Source: Comamonadaceae bacterium (lineage in GTDB: Bacteria; Pseudomonadota; Gammaproteobacteria; Burkholderiales; Burkholderiaceae_C). From it: 59,302 bases of DNA. The stretch lies in assembly GCA_027486555.1 (NCBI GenBank), contig JAIXOX010000050.1:1-59302 (forward strand), in the 5' to 3' direction. The notes beneath the pieces are model-generated. The model was not told where the DNA came from, ran no database searches, and was given only the letters and a program-made list of their open reading frames with translations. Of the stretch, positions 42,620 to 51,246 are shown one piece after another. Position numbers and translations under genes: made by a program. Position 1 is the first letter of the stretch. The number at the start of each line of letters is the position of its first letter.

Positions 42620-43744
42620 ATGAAAACCACCCTCATTTCCCTGATCTTGCTCATGGCCACCTCGGGTACTGCCTGGGCTGACCGCATCAAAGACCTGGCC
42701 AGCGTGGCGGCGGGCCGCACCAACCAACTCATTGGCTACGGCCTGGTGGTGGGCTTGCAAGGCACGGGCGATGGCGCCGATGTGTCCTTCACCGCGCAAA
42801 GCATGAAATCCATGCTCAGCCGCATGGGCGTTAGCCTGGACGGACCGCTGTCGGACTTTGAGCAAAGCGCCAGCGCCGGCAAGATCGACATCAAGAACGT
42901 GGCCGCCGTCATGGTCACTGCCGAATTGCCCCCCTTTGCCAAGCCGGGTCAAAAAATTGACATCAACGTCTCTGCCATCGGCAAGGCCAGCAATTTGCGC
43001 GGCGGCAATCTGCTGCTGACCAGCCTGCGCGGCGTGGATGGCGAGGTCTATGGCCTGGCCCAAGGCGCATTGAACGCCACCGGCATCACCGGCGGTGCCG
43101 CGGGCTCCAAGGTCTCCATTGGCGTGCCCACCTCTTCGCGCATTCCCAACGGGGCCACCGTCGAGCGCATGGTCGAAACGCCTTTTGAAACCGCCGAACA
43201 GGTTGTCCTGAACGTGCGTGAATCTGACTTCACCACCACCATTGCCATCGTCAACGCGGTCAACAAGAATTTTGGCGAAGGCACAGCCCGCGCCCTCGAC
43301 GGCATGTCCCTGGCCATCCGGGCACCCGCCGACATGTCGCAGCGTGTGGCCTTCATGAGCCTGATCGAAAACCTCGACGTGATCCCCGGCGAGCCGCCCG
43401 CTCGCGTGGTGGTCAACTCGCGCACCGGCACCGTGGTCATCAGCCGCAATGTGCGCGTCACGGCCGCTGCCGTGGCACACGGCACGATTTCGGTCGCCAT
43501 TGCCGCCACCAACGAAGTCTCGCAACCCAACCCCTTGGGCCAGGGCCAGACCACCCCGGTGCAAAACGCCGAGATTTCGGTGAACGAACCCAACAAGCCC
43601 ATGTTCCTGTTCCAGCCGGGCGTGGACTTGCGCCAAGTGGTCGATGCCGTCAACCAAGTCGGGGCCACCCCGTCGGCGCTGATCGCCATTCTTGAAGCCC
43701 TCAAAACCTCCGGCAGCTTGCGCGCCGAGTTGATCATCATCTAA
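42620..43744 (+). CDS. flgI: Flagellar P-ring protein FlgI
   Basis: The 374-residue protein starts at the ATG at 42620 with an AAGGA site; the upstream frame overlaps flgH and is not needed. It has a signal peptide ending near residue 21 (TSGTAWA-D) and FlgI motifs: RIKDLASVAAGRTNQLIGYG, LVVGLQGTGDG and the C-terminal LDLRQVVDAVNQVGATP-type segment. It builds the P ring in the peptidoglycan layer with FlgA as chaperone. Confidence 0.97.
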   Translation: MKTTLISLILLMATSGTAWADRIKDLASVAAGRTNQLIGYGLVVGLQGTGDGADVSFTAQSMKSMLSRMGVSLDGPLSDFEQSASAGKIDIKNVAAVMVTAELPPFAKPGQKIDINVSAIGKASNLRGGNLLLTSLRGVDGEVYGLAQGALNATGITGGAAGSKVSIGVPTSSRIPNGATVERMVETPFETAEQVVLNVRESDFTTTIAIVNAVNKNFGEGTARALDGMSLAIRAPADMSQRVAFMSLIENLDVIPGEPPARVVVNSRTGTVVISRNVRVTAAAVAHGTISVAIAATNEVSQPNPLGQGQTTPVQNAEISVNEPNKPMFLFQPGVDLRQVVDAVNQVGATPSALIAILEALKTSGSLRAELIII

Positions 43745-43771
43745 CGCCCAACCCCTTTTCAGACCCCCACC

Positions 43772-44245
43772 ATGAGCGACATAGCCAACATCTCTTCCAG
43801 CACGTACCTGGACTTCAACGCCCTGGCGCAATTGAAGGGCGATGCCGCACGCGACCCGAGCAAGGCAGTGCGCAAAACCGCCGAACAGTTCGAGGCCTAC
43901 TTCATTCAGCAAATGATGAAGGCCATGCGCGACTCCATCGAAAAAAGCGACCTGGTCGAGGGCGGCAGCATCGACATGTACCAAGACCTCATGGACAAAG
44001 AAATCGCCTTGAGCATGGCCAAACGCGGCGGCATGGGACTGGCCGACATGTTGGAGCGCCAAATGAACCAAACCCAAGCACTGAGCACAGAAGACGCACT
44101 GCGCGCCCGTCAGCCAGACAACAACGGCGCGGCACCCGCCCTGCCCCTGAACCCTGTACGTGACCCCATGTCACTCAAACCTTCCGCCATTGAGGCCTAT
44201 CGATTGGAGCGCAACACCGGCTTCAAACTTGGAGATCAACCATGA
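43772..44245 (+). CDS. flgJ: FlgJ rod-cap protein, rod-binding domain only
   Basis: The 157-residue protein carries the rod-binding domain (VRKTAEQFEAYFIQQMMKAM, DMYQDLMDKEIALSMAKRGG) but stops where enterobacterial FlgJ (about 313 residues) continues into a muramidase domain. The last 60 residues are polar and proline-rich. A separate LysM-lysozyme-like gene at 34984-36126 may provide the muramidase. Its stop codon overlaps the flgK start (ATGA). Confidence 0.94.
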   Translation: MSDIANISSSTYLDFNALAQLKGDAARDPSKAVRKTAEQFEAYFIQQMMKAMRDSIEKSDLVEGGSIDMYQDLMDKEIALSMAKRGGMGLADMLERQMNQTQALSTEDALRARQPDNNGAAPALPLNPVRDPMSLKPSAIEAYRLERNTGFKLGDQP

Positions 44246-46731
44246 GCGACCTGCTTAGCATTGCCAGTTCGGGCGTCACCGCTTACCAGCGGGCACTGGC
44301 CACCGTGTCCAACAACATCGCCAACGTCAACACCGACGGCTACACCCGCCAAGATGTGACGCTCACAGCCAACCAGCCGCGTCAATTCGGCACCGGCTAT
44401 TTGGGCACCGGCACACGCTTTGAAGCGGTCCAACGCCAATACGACGCCTTCATTGAAGCCAACCTGCGCAAAAGCAGCAGCGACCTGGAAAGCCAAAAAC
44501 CGCTGCTGTCCTATGTGAACCGCCTGATCGACGTGATGGGCGACCAAAGCATCGGCCTGACCACGGCCATGAACCGCTTTTTTGAATCGGCACGCGACCT
44601 GTCCAGCGACCCGGCTTCGGTGGTGTCGCGCAGCATTTTTGTGCGCGATGCCGACGGCCTGGCGGCCCGGTTTCGCCAACTGGCAGCTCAGTTTGAATCG
44701 CTCGACAACGAAACCCGCCAATCGGTGGAAACCGATGTCGGGCAAATCAATGCCCTGACCAGCCAACTGGCCTCGATGAACAAACAGTTGACCCGGCACA
44801 CCACGGTGGCCGATCAACCCTCTGAACTGCTCGATCAGCGCGACTTGTTGCTGCGCAAACTCTCGGGCCTGGTCGAGGTCAAGACCGACTTTGAAACCAA
44901 CGGTGCCGTGGTCGTCAGCCTGGACCAAAGCATTTTGGTCAACAAAAACACCGCCCGCGCCATCAGCGTCCAAGCCTCTGGCATCGAGCCCGGCAAGCTC
45001 GAATTCGTCGTCGACGCCTATGGCAACCCGGAGCCCCTGACGGGCATCACCAACGGCAAGATCGGTGGCACGATGACCTTTCGTGACCAGGTGCTCAAAA
45101 CAGTTCAGTCCTCTTTGGATGAACTTGCCGCGACCATGGCCGAAGAAATCAACACCGTTCACCGCAGTGGCGTCGACGCCGAAGGCCAACTGGGCGGCGA
45201 CTTGTTTGGCTTCACAGCAGGCCAGTCGGGCCAAGCGGCCGGCATGAACCTGCTCATCCAAGACGCCAACCGCATCGCCGCTGCGGGCCAGTTTCGTGTC
45301 ATCGATGCACCGCTGAACACCGGCACTGCGCAAGCCCGCATCGCCTACAAGCCCCCCTCTTTTGAGGGACCGACCGCCTTGCTGGGCGACCTGGCATTGG
45401 CCCAAACGCCCCAAACCACCACGGTGGGGGTGAACATGAGCGTCAACCAACCCTTTGCCAGCCTGGGTTTGATTGCTTTTGGCACCCAAGACCTGTCGCT
45501 GACCCTGAACAATCCGGGCGAAGGACAATCTTTCCAAGTCCTCACGCGCGATGGCCGTCACTTGCTGGGCACCACCCTCACCGCCCAAGAACAAGCTTTC
45601 TTGGTCCAAGCCAGCAACGGCATGGAAGCCGGTGCCACTTACAGCGCCACCGGGCTCAACGCCACTTACAGCCAAGCCAACAGCCCCACATACCTCGACA
45701 TGGACATCTTCATGGGTGCCAAAGCCGAGGTGCGGCTCGAACAACAATTCAACCTCGACACCGGTGAAGTGCTGGCCCCTCAAAAGCGCTCAGCCGTGCT
45801 CACCGGCTCTGACTTTGCGAGTTTTTCAGGCCCCATTGCAGCCAACACCTTCACGCTCAATGGCCAGGCCTTGGCCGAGCTGAGCACCACCGGCCCACTG
45901 CAACTGGGTGACATCGTCGACTGGCTCAATACCCAAAGCACCCAGACCGGCGTCAACGCCAGCGCCGTGGCCGGCCAATTGGTCTTGAGCCGCCCGAGCA
46001 CCAACACCACAGACGACATCCGCTTGGGCTTGGGCAGCACAGGCACGCCGCAAGACCTGAAAAAGCTGGGCTTTGACACCCGCATCTCCATCACCGGCAG
46101 CGCGCCAGACGACCTGCTGGTCTTTGTGACCGACCGCAGCAGCGCGCCCGGCACCGCCTTGGTGAACGCACAATTTGCAGGCATTGCGGGGGAAGCCAAA
46201 CAGGCCCTTCGCCAAAGCCCCTTGACCGTCAAGTTCAGCACCAACAGCACCTACCAAATTGTGGACAACGCCAGCCAAACCGTGTTGGCTGAACGCGAAT
46301 TGACGCTGGACCCCACCACACTCAGCCTGGGCCTGAGCTTCCGTGGCCTGAATCTGGTGTTTTCTAACGCGCCCAAAGCGGGCGATCAATTCACCATCGA
46401 CAGCAACAAAGACGGCATCGGCAACAACGAAACCCTCTTGCAACTCGTGGCACTCGAAGACCAACGCATCATGCCCGGTGGCCTGACCCTCACCGAGGCC
46501 TATATCGAGCGCGTCAACCAAGTCGGCAACGTGGCCCGCCAAGCCGCCATTTCGGAGCAAGCCCTCGAGGTGGTGCACCAACAAGCGCAAGACGACCGAG
46601 ACAACATTTCAGGCGTCAGCCTGGACGAAGAAGCCTCGGCCCTCGTGCGTTTTCAACAGGCCTACCAGGCCAACGCCAAGGTCATGCAAACCGCCATGTC
46701 CATGTTCGACGCCATTTTGCAAATCCGCTGA
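44242..46731 (+). CDS. flgK: Hook-filament junction protein FlgK (HAP1)
   Basis: The 829-residue protein has the N-terminal GVTAYQRALATVSNNIANVN and the C-terminal ALVRFQQAYQANAKVMQTAM motifs of the rod-hook-junction family, and FlgK-type coiled segments (LIDVMGDQSIGLTTAMNRFF). FlgK is usually about 550 residues in enterics; the extra length lies in the middle variable domains. It joins hook and filament and is exported with FlgN. It starts inside the flgJ stop codon. Confidence 0.96.
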   Translation: MSDLLSIASSGVTAYQRALATVSNNIANVNTDGYTRQDVTLTANQPRQFGTGYLGTGTRFEAVQRQYDAFIEANLRKSSSDLESQKPLLSYVNRLIDVMGDQSIGLTTAMNRFFESARDLSSDPASVVSRSIFVRDADGLAARFRQLAAQFESLDNETRQSVETDVGQINALTSQLASMNKQLTRHTTVADQPSELLDQRDLLLRKLSGLVEVKTDFETNGAVVVSLDQSILVNKNTARAISVQASGIEPGKLEFVVDAYGNPEPLTGITNGKIGGTMTFRDQVLKTVQSSLDELAATMAEEINTVHRSGVDAEGQLGGDLFGFTAGQSGQAAGMNLLIQDANRIAAAGQFRVIDAPLNTGTAQARIAYKPPSFEGPTALLGDLALAQTPQTTTVGVNMSVNQPFASLGLIAFGTQDLSLTLNNPGEGQSFQVLTRDGRHLLGTTLTAQEQAFLVQASNGMEAGATYSATGLNATYSQANSPTYLDMDIFMGAKAEVRLEQQFNLDTGEVLAPQKRSAVLTGSDFASFSGPIAANTFTLNGQALAELSTTGPLQLGDIVDWLNTQSTQTGVNASAVAGQLVLSRPSTNTTDDIRLGLGSTGTPQDLKKLGFDTRISITGSAPDDLLVFVTDRSSAPGTALVNAQFAGIAGEAKQALRQSPLTVKFSTNSTYQIVDNASQTVLAERELTLDPTTLSLGLSFRGLNLVFSNAPKAGDQFTIDSNKDGIGNNETLLQLVALEDQRIMPGGLTLTEAYIERVNQVGNVARQAAISEQALEVVHQQAQDDRDNISGVSLDEEASALVRFQQAYQANAKVMQTAMSMFDAILQIR

Positions 46732-46744
46732 TTGAGACCGCACC

Positions 46745-47659
46745 ATGAAAATTTCTACCTCCATGATGTTTGAGCGCGGCACCGAGCGCATGAGCACCAT
46801 CCAAAACAAGCTCAACACCACCCAAGCCCAAATGGCCCTGGGCAAACAAATCCTCACGCCCAGCGACGCACCCGACCAGGCCGCTGCCATCCAGCGCCTC
46901 AAGGGTGAAGTGCAGCGCCAAGAAAGCCACATGCGCACCATGGACGTGTCCATGCGCCGCTACACCGTCGAAGAAACAGCGCTGTCTGCCTCCAACGACG
47001 TGTTGATTCGCCTCAAAGAGCTGGCCATTCAGGCCGCCACTGACACCCTGGCACCCAACGACCGCAAGGCCCTTGGGGTGGAAATGAAGGCCCTGCGCGA
47101 CCAAATGCTGAGTCTGGGCAACACGCGCGACGACAGCGGGAACTTTTTGTTTTCGGGCACCCGGGTCAACACACCGGCTTTTGCCGAAGACGCCACCGGT
47201 GCAGTGAGCTACCAGGGCGATCAAACACAAACGCGCATTCCTGCAGGCATGGGGCGCACCGTGCAATTCACCCGCGCGGGCACCGATGTGTTCAACCGCG
47301 TGGTGCGCGACGACGGCCAGCCGCTTGGCTTTTTTGATGCCTTGGACCAAATGATCGAGGGCGTCAACACCAGCCAGACCCCACAAATTCAACAAGGCAT
47401 TGCCGACCTGACCCAAATGCACAACGCCCTGACGCTGTCGCAAGCCCAAAACGGCTCAGACCAGGTGGTGCTGCAGTCCCAGCGCGATGTCCTCGACGAA
47501 ACCGCGCTGCGCCTGAAAACCACCCTGTCTGACATCGAAGACCTGGACTACGCCGAGGCCATCACCCGCATGAACCAGGAAATGTTGTCCCTCGAAGCGG
47601 CCATGGGCAGCTTTGCCAAGATATCCGGCTCCAGCCTGTTTGACTACATCCGGAGCTGA
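46745..47659 (+). CDS. flgL: Hook-filament junction protein FlgL (HAP3)
   Basis: The 304-residue protein has the flagellin-like N-terminus (MFERGTERMSTIQNKLNTT, MALGKQILTPSDAPDQAAAI) and a flagellin-like C-terminus. Length and 5' position after flgK match FlgL, the second junction protein. It lies 13 bp after flgK and is the last gene of the flgB operon before the fliD promoter. Confidence 0.96.
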   Translation: MKISTSMMFERGTERMSTIQNKLNTTQAQMALGKQILTPSDAPDQAAAIQRLKGEVQRQESHMRTMDVSMRRYTVEETALSASNDVLIRLKELAIQAATDTLAPNDRKALGVEMKALRDQMLSLGNTRDDSGNFLFSGTRVNTPAFAEDATGAVSYQGDQTQTRIPAGMGRTVQFTRAGTDVFNRVVRDDGQPLGFFDALDQMIEGVNTSQTPQIQQGIADLTQMHNALTLSQAQNGSDQVVLQSQRDVLDETALRLKTTLSDIEDLDYAEAITRMNQEMLSLEAAMGSFAKISGSSLFDYIRS

Positions 47660-47672
47660 AGGGCTCTAAAGC

Positions 47673-47698
47673 TCAAGCTTCTCTGTGCCAAGCCGATT
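47673..47698 (+). promoter_or_regulatory. Sigma-28 promoter of fliD
   Basis: TCAAG (47673-47677), 14 bases, GCCGATT (47692-47698), close to the FliA consensus. It lies in the 82-bp gap between flgL and fliD, with the start codon 43 bases downstream. Confidence 0.8.
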
Positions 47699-47741
47699 CA
47701 GATTCACTGTCATTCTTTCAACACCATAGAAACCCCAAGCC

Positions 47742-49139
47742 ATGGCCACCAGCAGCATTGTCAACACCCTCGGCGCGGGCTCCGGCATCGACGTGAAGAG
47801 CCTGGCCCAAAGCCTGGTGGACGCCGAAAAAACACCCAAAAAAGAGCGCATTGACGCCAAGATCGCCAAATCCGAAGCCCGCATCTCCGGTTACAGCGCC
47901 ATCAAATACGCCCTGTCCGATCTCAAAAACGCCTTTGCCAAACTCAACGACGCCAGCGACTTCAGCTCGATCAAAACCGCCAACACGCAGCCTGCCGCGT
48001 TTGGCGTCACAACCAGCAGCACGGCTGAAACCGGTCAATACAGCATCGAAGTGCTGCAAACCGCACTGGCCCAGCGTACCGCCAGCAGCAAGTTTGACGA
48101 CCGCACCGACATCCTTAACGGCGGGGCCGCATTCACCCTCGACCTGAGTGTGGACGGCGTCAGCAAAGGGAGCATCGACGTCGTCACTGACACGCCCGCC
48201 GGTCTGGTCAGCGCCATCAATGGTGCTAGCTTGGGCGTGACCGCGCAACTCATCGACACCAGCAACGGCTACTACGTGGTGGTGACGGGCGAAACTGGCG
48301 AAGCGCAAAACTTTAGCCTGACCAGCAATGACGGCACGGGGACCGCCGTGAGCGGCGTGAGCTTTGCCACACCCTTGCAAACGGCCACCGACGCCAGCTT
48401 CAAGATCAACGGCCTCGAAGTCACCCGCACCAGCAACACCATCACCGACGTGATCGATGGTGTCACGCTCGACCTGTATGCCAACAGCACGGGCGCCGCT
48501 CGCCTGGACCTCAACAGAGACACCTCGAGCATCAAAGACAACATCAAAGGCTTGGTCACGGCCTACAACGACTTTGAAGCAGCCATGAACATTTTGGGCG
48601 ACCGCGACAGCGACGTCGAAGAATTTGGCGGCGCACTGGCCGGTGAAAGCCTGCTGCAAACGGTGCGCACCCAGGTGCGCAATATGGTGACCAATACCTC
48701 CACCACACCCGGCACCACCATCCAAGCGGCGCGTGACGTGGGCCTGAGCATTGACCGGAATGGCAAACTCACGCTCGACGAAACCAAGCTCGACACCGCC
48801 TTGCAAGACAACTTTGACGAAGTGTCCACCATGTTCAGTGCAGGCACTAACAACCAAAGCATTTACAGCACCGCCTCAGCGGGCCTGGCGGGTGATGCCA
48901 TCAACAGCATTGAAAAAATGCTGCTCTCCACCGGCCTGATCGATACCCGAAGCAAGAGCGTCACCACGCAAATTGCCAAATACAAAGAAGAACTGACCGA
49001 GCTGGAAAGCCGCATGGACAAGCTCTTGGCCCGCTACATGAGCCAGTTCAGCATCATGGAAAGCATGGTGGGCAACAGCAACAGCATGCGCGAAGGCCTC
49101 AAAAGCAGCTTCGCCGGCATGATGAAGGCCTACGAATAA
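47742..49139 (+). CDS. fliD: Flagellar filament cap protein FliD (HAP2)
   Basis: The 465-residue protein has the FliD N-terminal segment (NTLGAGSGIDVKSLAQSLVD, AKSEARISGYSAI) and the C-terminal segment ITTQIAKYKEEL-like (SVTTQIAKYKEELTELESRM) with RYMSQFSIMESMV. FliD caps the filament and promotes flagellin folding. The gene has its own sigma-28 promoter and stands alone, with fliS far away at 6557-6979. Confidence 0.96.
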   Translation: MATSSIVNTLGAGSGIDVKSLAQSLVDAEKTPKKERIDAKIAKSEARISGYSAIKYALSDLKNAFAKLNDASDFSSIKTANTQPAAFGVTTSSTAETGQYSIEVLQTALAQRTASSKFDDRTDILNGGAAFTLDLSVDGVSKGSIDVVTDTPAGLVSAINGASLGVTAQLIDTSNGYYVVVTGETGEAQNFSLTSNDGTGTAVSGVSFATPLQTATDASFKINGLEVTRTSNTITDVIDGVTLDLYANSTGAARLDLNRDTSSIKDNIKGLVTAYNDFEAAMNILGDRDSDVEEFGGALAGESLLQTVRTQVRNMVTNTSTTPGTTIQAARDVGLSIDRNGKLTLDETKLDTALQDNFDEVSTMFSAGTNNQSIYSTASAGLAGDAINSIEKMLLSTGLIDTRSKSVTTQIAKYKEELTELESRMDKLLARYMSQFSIMESMVGNSNSMREGLKSSFAGMMKAYE

Positions 49140-49180
49140 GCCATTGATCCAGCCCACTGAAGTCACAATGCCCCCTCCTC

Positions 49181-49348
49181 TGTAGGAGCGGCGCCCCCGC
49201 CGCGATAAACCTGGCACGCCCCTCCCCTGTAGGAGCGGCGCCCCCGCCGCGATAAACCTGGCACGCCCCTCCCCTGTAGGAGCAGCGCCCCCGCCGCGAT
49301 AAACCTGGCACGCCCCTCCCCTGTAGGAGCGGCGCCCCCGCCGCGATG
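49181..49348. repeat. Four 47-bp tandem repeats containing the REP right-half hairpin
   Basis: Units start at 49181, 49228, 49275 and 49322 (the last is truncated). Each carries TGTAGGAGCGGCGCCCCCGC and the spacer ATAAACCTGGCACGCCCCTC. The hairpin core is the reverse complement of the right half of the elements at 32717-33159. The array lies between fliD and flaG. Confidence 0.92.
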
Positions 49349-49447
49349 CCCCCCGCAGACCCCAAACCAAGCAGTTTCACCACCAACTGCACAAACCCAG
49401 CCCCCTCACCCACCGGCAACTTTTTGCCGCTTTTGGGTCCAAAGCTC

Positions 49448-49473
49448 TCAAGTTCCTCTCAAAACGGCCGAAT
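49448..49473 (+). promoter_or_regulatory. Sigma-28 promoter of flaG
   Basis: TCAAG (49448-49452), 14 bases, GCCGAAT (49467-49473). The flaG start lies 84 bases further, giving a leader of about 75 bases. Confidence 0.78.
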
Positions 49474-49557
49474 CAACATGACGTTGTCCCTGAATTGGTC
49501 ATCCACCTGTGACCAATCGCCAGCAGTGTTTGCGGGGCCTCGACCAAGGAGAAAGCC

Positions 49558-49923
49558 ATGAGCAACGACATCCCACCCGGCGCTTCGCGCCCCCCCACCC
49601 CACCTGCGGTGCAAGCATCACGCGTGGCCGAAGCCCAAAGCCGCCCGCACCCTGCGGCAGAGGCAAAAGCTACGGTCGAAAAAAAGTACGACCCACAAGA
49701 AGTCCGCCGCACCCTGGAAGAAACCAGCGAACACCTGAACCAGCAAATGGCACGCAACAAGCGTGACCTCAGCTTCAGTGTGGACGATATGACCAACACG
49801 GTGGTGCTCACCGTGAAAAACCGCGAAGGCGAAGTGGTGCGTCAGATACCGAGCGAAACGGCTCTGCGCGTGGCCCACAACATTGAAAACATGAAGGGTC
49901 TGATGCAAGACCAGAAATCTTGA
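49558..49923 (+). CDS. flaG: FlaG family flagellar protein
   Basis: The 121-residue protein has a disordered proline-rich N-terminal half and a conserved FlaG C-terminal part: NRDLSFSVDD-like KRDLSFSVDDMTNTVVLTV, then VKNREGEVVRQIPSETAL. FlaG affects filament length in several bacteria. AAGGAGA precedes the ATG. It has its own sigma-28 promoter and precedes a flagellin. Confidence 0.9.
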   Translation: MSNDIPPGASRPPTPPAVQASRVAEAQSRPHPAAEAKATVEKKYDPQEVRRTLEETSEHLNQQMARNKRDLSFSVDDMTNTVVLTVKNREGEVVRQIPSETALRVAHNIENMKGLMQDQKS

Positions 49924-49947
49924 GTTTTCAAAAAAAATAAATAAACC

Positions 49948-49973
49948 TCAAGCTTTTTTTTCAACTTCCGAAT
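49948..49973 (+). promoter_or_regulatory. Sigma-28 promoter of fliC1
   Basis: TCAAG (49948-49952), 14 bases including a run of T, TCCGAAT (49967-49973). Mismatches at the first and last -10 positions make it slightly weaker by sequence than the flaG site. The fliC start is 110 bases downstream. Confidence 0.7.
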
Positions 49974-50082
49974 CATCACTTAACAGAGATTCACTTCCGA
50001 TTTTCTGTCCCCAACAGGCAGGTGCTGCTCCCCTCGGGTCCCTGCCAACCTTTTGAAATAAACCTCTTCAAGGAGTTTGACC

Positions 50083-50916
50083 ATGTCAGTCATCAACACC
50101 AACGTGAAATCCATCGTTGCCCAGAACGCCCTGGCGTTGAACAACCGCAGCCTGAATAAGGCCATGGAGCAATTGTCCACAGGCAACCGCATCAACTCAG
50201 CAGCAGATGACGCAGCTGGCTTGGCCATCAGCAACAAAATGACAGCTCAAGTGCGCGGCTTGAACCAAGCTGTCCGCAATGCCAACGACGGCATCTCCAT
50301 GATCCAGACAGCCGAAGGTGCGACCAAAGAAATCACCAACATGCTGCAACGCATGCGTGAACTTTCAGTTCAGTCGGCCAACGACACCAACGCCAGTGCT
50401 GACCGCACGGCCATCCAAGACGAAGTGGACGAATTGGTTCTGGAAATTGATCGAATTGCAGCTAACACCGAGTGGAACGGCATGGCCCTGCTTGATGGCA
50501 CAATCGGTAACGGTTCCGGTACTGCAAGTTTTCAAGTGGGTGCTAATGGCACGACTGGTTCAGTTATTACAGTTACCTTTGCAAAAATGGACACTGCTAC
50601 CCTCTCAGTTGGTACTCTGAGTGTTGCCGATATTACAGACTCACAGACTTCAATTGCTGCAATTGATGCTGCAATAGCACTGGTAGATGACTCAAGATCG
50701 AACTACGGTGCAAAAATCAACCGTTTAAATTCTGCAGCGGACAATTTGACCAATGTTTCCATGAACACGGCAGCTTCTCGCAGCCGAATTCAAGACACGG
50801 ACTATGCGGCAACCACTACAGAACTTGCCCGCTCACAGATCATCGCTCAAGCTGCAACGGCCATGCTGGCCCAAGCCAACCAAGCGCCTCAGACGGTTTT
50901 GTCGCTCCTGCGTTAA
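50083..50916 (+). CDS. fliC: Flagellin, first copy (fliC1)
   Basis: The 277-residue protein has the D0/D1 ends of flagellin: [40 protein letters not shown] at the N-terminus, and [20 protein letters not shown] with the terminal TVLSLLR. The middle variable part is only about 100 residues and has lower GC than the flanks. The ATG at 50083 follows AAGGAG; a TTG two codons upstream is less likely. A strong terminator follows. It makes a short, smooth filament subunit. Confidence 0.96.
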   Translation: MSVINTNVKSIVAQNALALNNRSLNKAMEQLSTGNRINSAADDAAGLAISNKMTAQVRGLNQAVRNANDGISMIQTAEGATKEITNMLQRMRELSVQSANDTNASADRTAIQDEVDELVLEIDRIAANTEWNGMALLDGTIGNGSGTASFQVGANGTTGSVITVTFAKMDTATLSVGTLSVADITDSQTSIAAIDAAIALVDDSRSNYGAKINRLNSAADNLTNVSMNTAASRSRIQDTDYAATTTELARSQIIAQAATAMLAQANQAPQTVLSLLR

Positions 50917-51002
50917 GCGCTTATTGAACTCAAGTCTGGTCCTGAATAGGCCAGCCCCATCAAGAAACTCAGTCAATCCTGCACTGATCGGTTCTTGAAC
51001 AA

Positions 51003-51036
51003 AAGCTTGGCCCCTTATGGGCCAAGCTTTTTTTAT
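51003..51036 (+). terminator. Intrinsic terminator after fliC1
   Basis: AAGCTTGGCCC, a TTAT loop, GGGCCAAGCTT and seven T residues make an excellent terminator about 90 bases after the fliC1 stop. Confidence 0.92.
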
Positions 51037-51039
51037 TGG

Positions 51040-51070
51040 TGTGGGAGCCCCGCCCTCGAGGCGATGGCCA
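51040..51070. repeat. Solitary REP left-half element
   Basis: TGTGGGAGCCCCGCCCTCGA and GGCGATGG match the left half of the elements at 32717-33221, with one base changed in the loop-side arm. No right half follows. It marks the border between the fliC1 terminator and the low-GC island. Confidence 0.75.
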
Positions 51071-51246
51071 GTGGTCTGCAAAGAGCCAATGCGCAGGTGC
51101 GGGTAATCTTCCCTTCCCAAAAATTGCTGGCCCACCGTCATTGGCTGAAATGAGTGGGTACGGTCATGCTTTTTCAAGCAAATCAGCAGCCTTACTAGGC
51201 TTAAGAGAATCTCAATTGATTCAGATTCGTCCTGATTTCATTCAAA

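Noticed and set aside
42590..45783. Two minus-strand open frames of about 500 codons antisense to flgI-flgJ and flgK
   Set aside because: The plus strand carries clear flgI, flgJ and flgK. Long antisense frames are expected from the GC-rich third codon positions, and the antisense products are His/Gly-rich with no known domain.
47718..48857. 379-codon minus-strand open frame over fliD
   Set aside because: It is a shadow of fliD with the same composition artefact and no recognisable domain.
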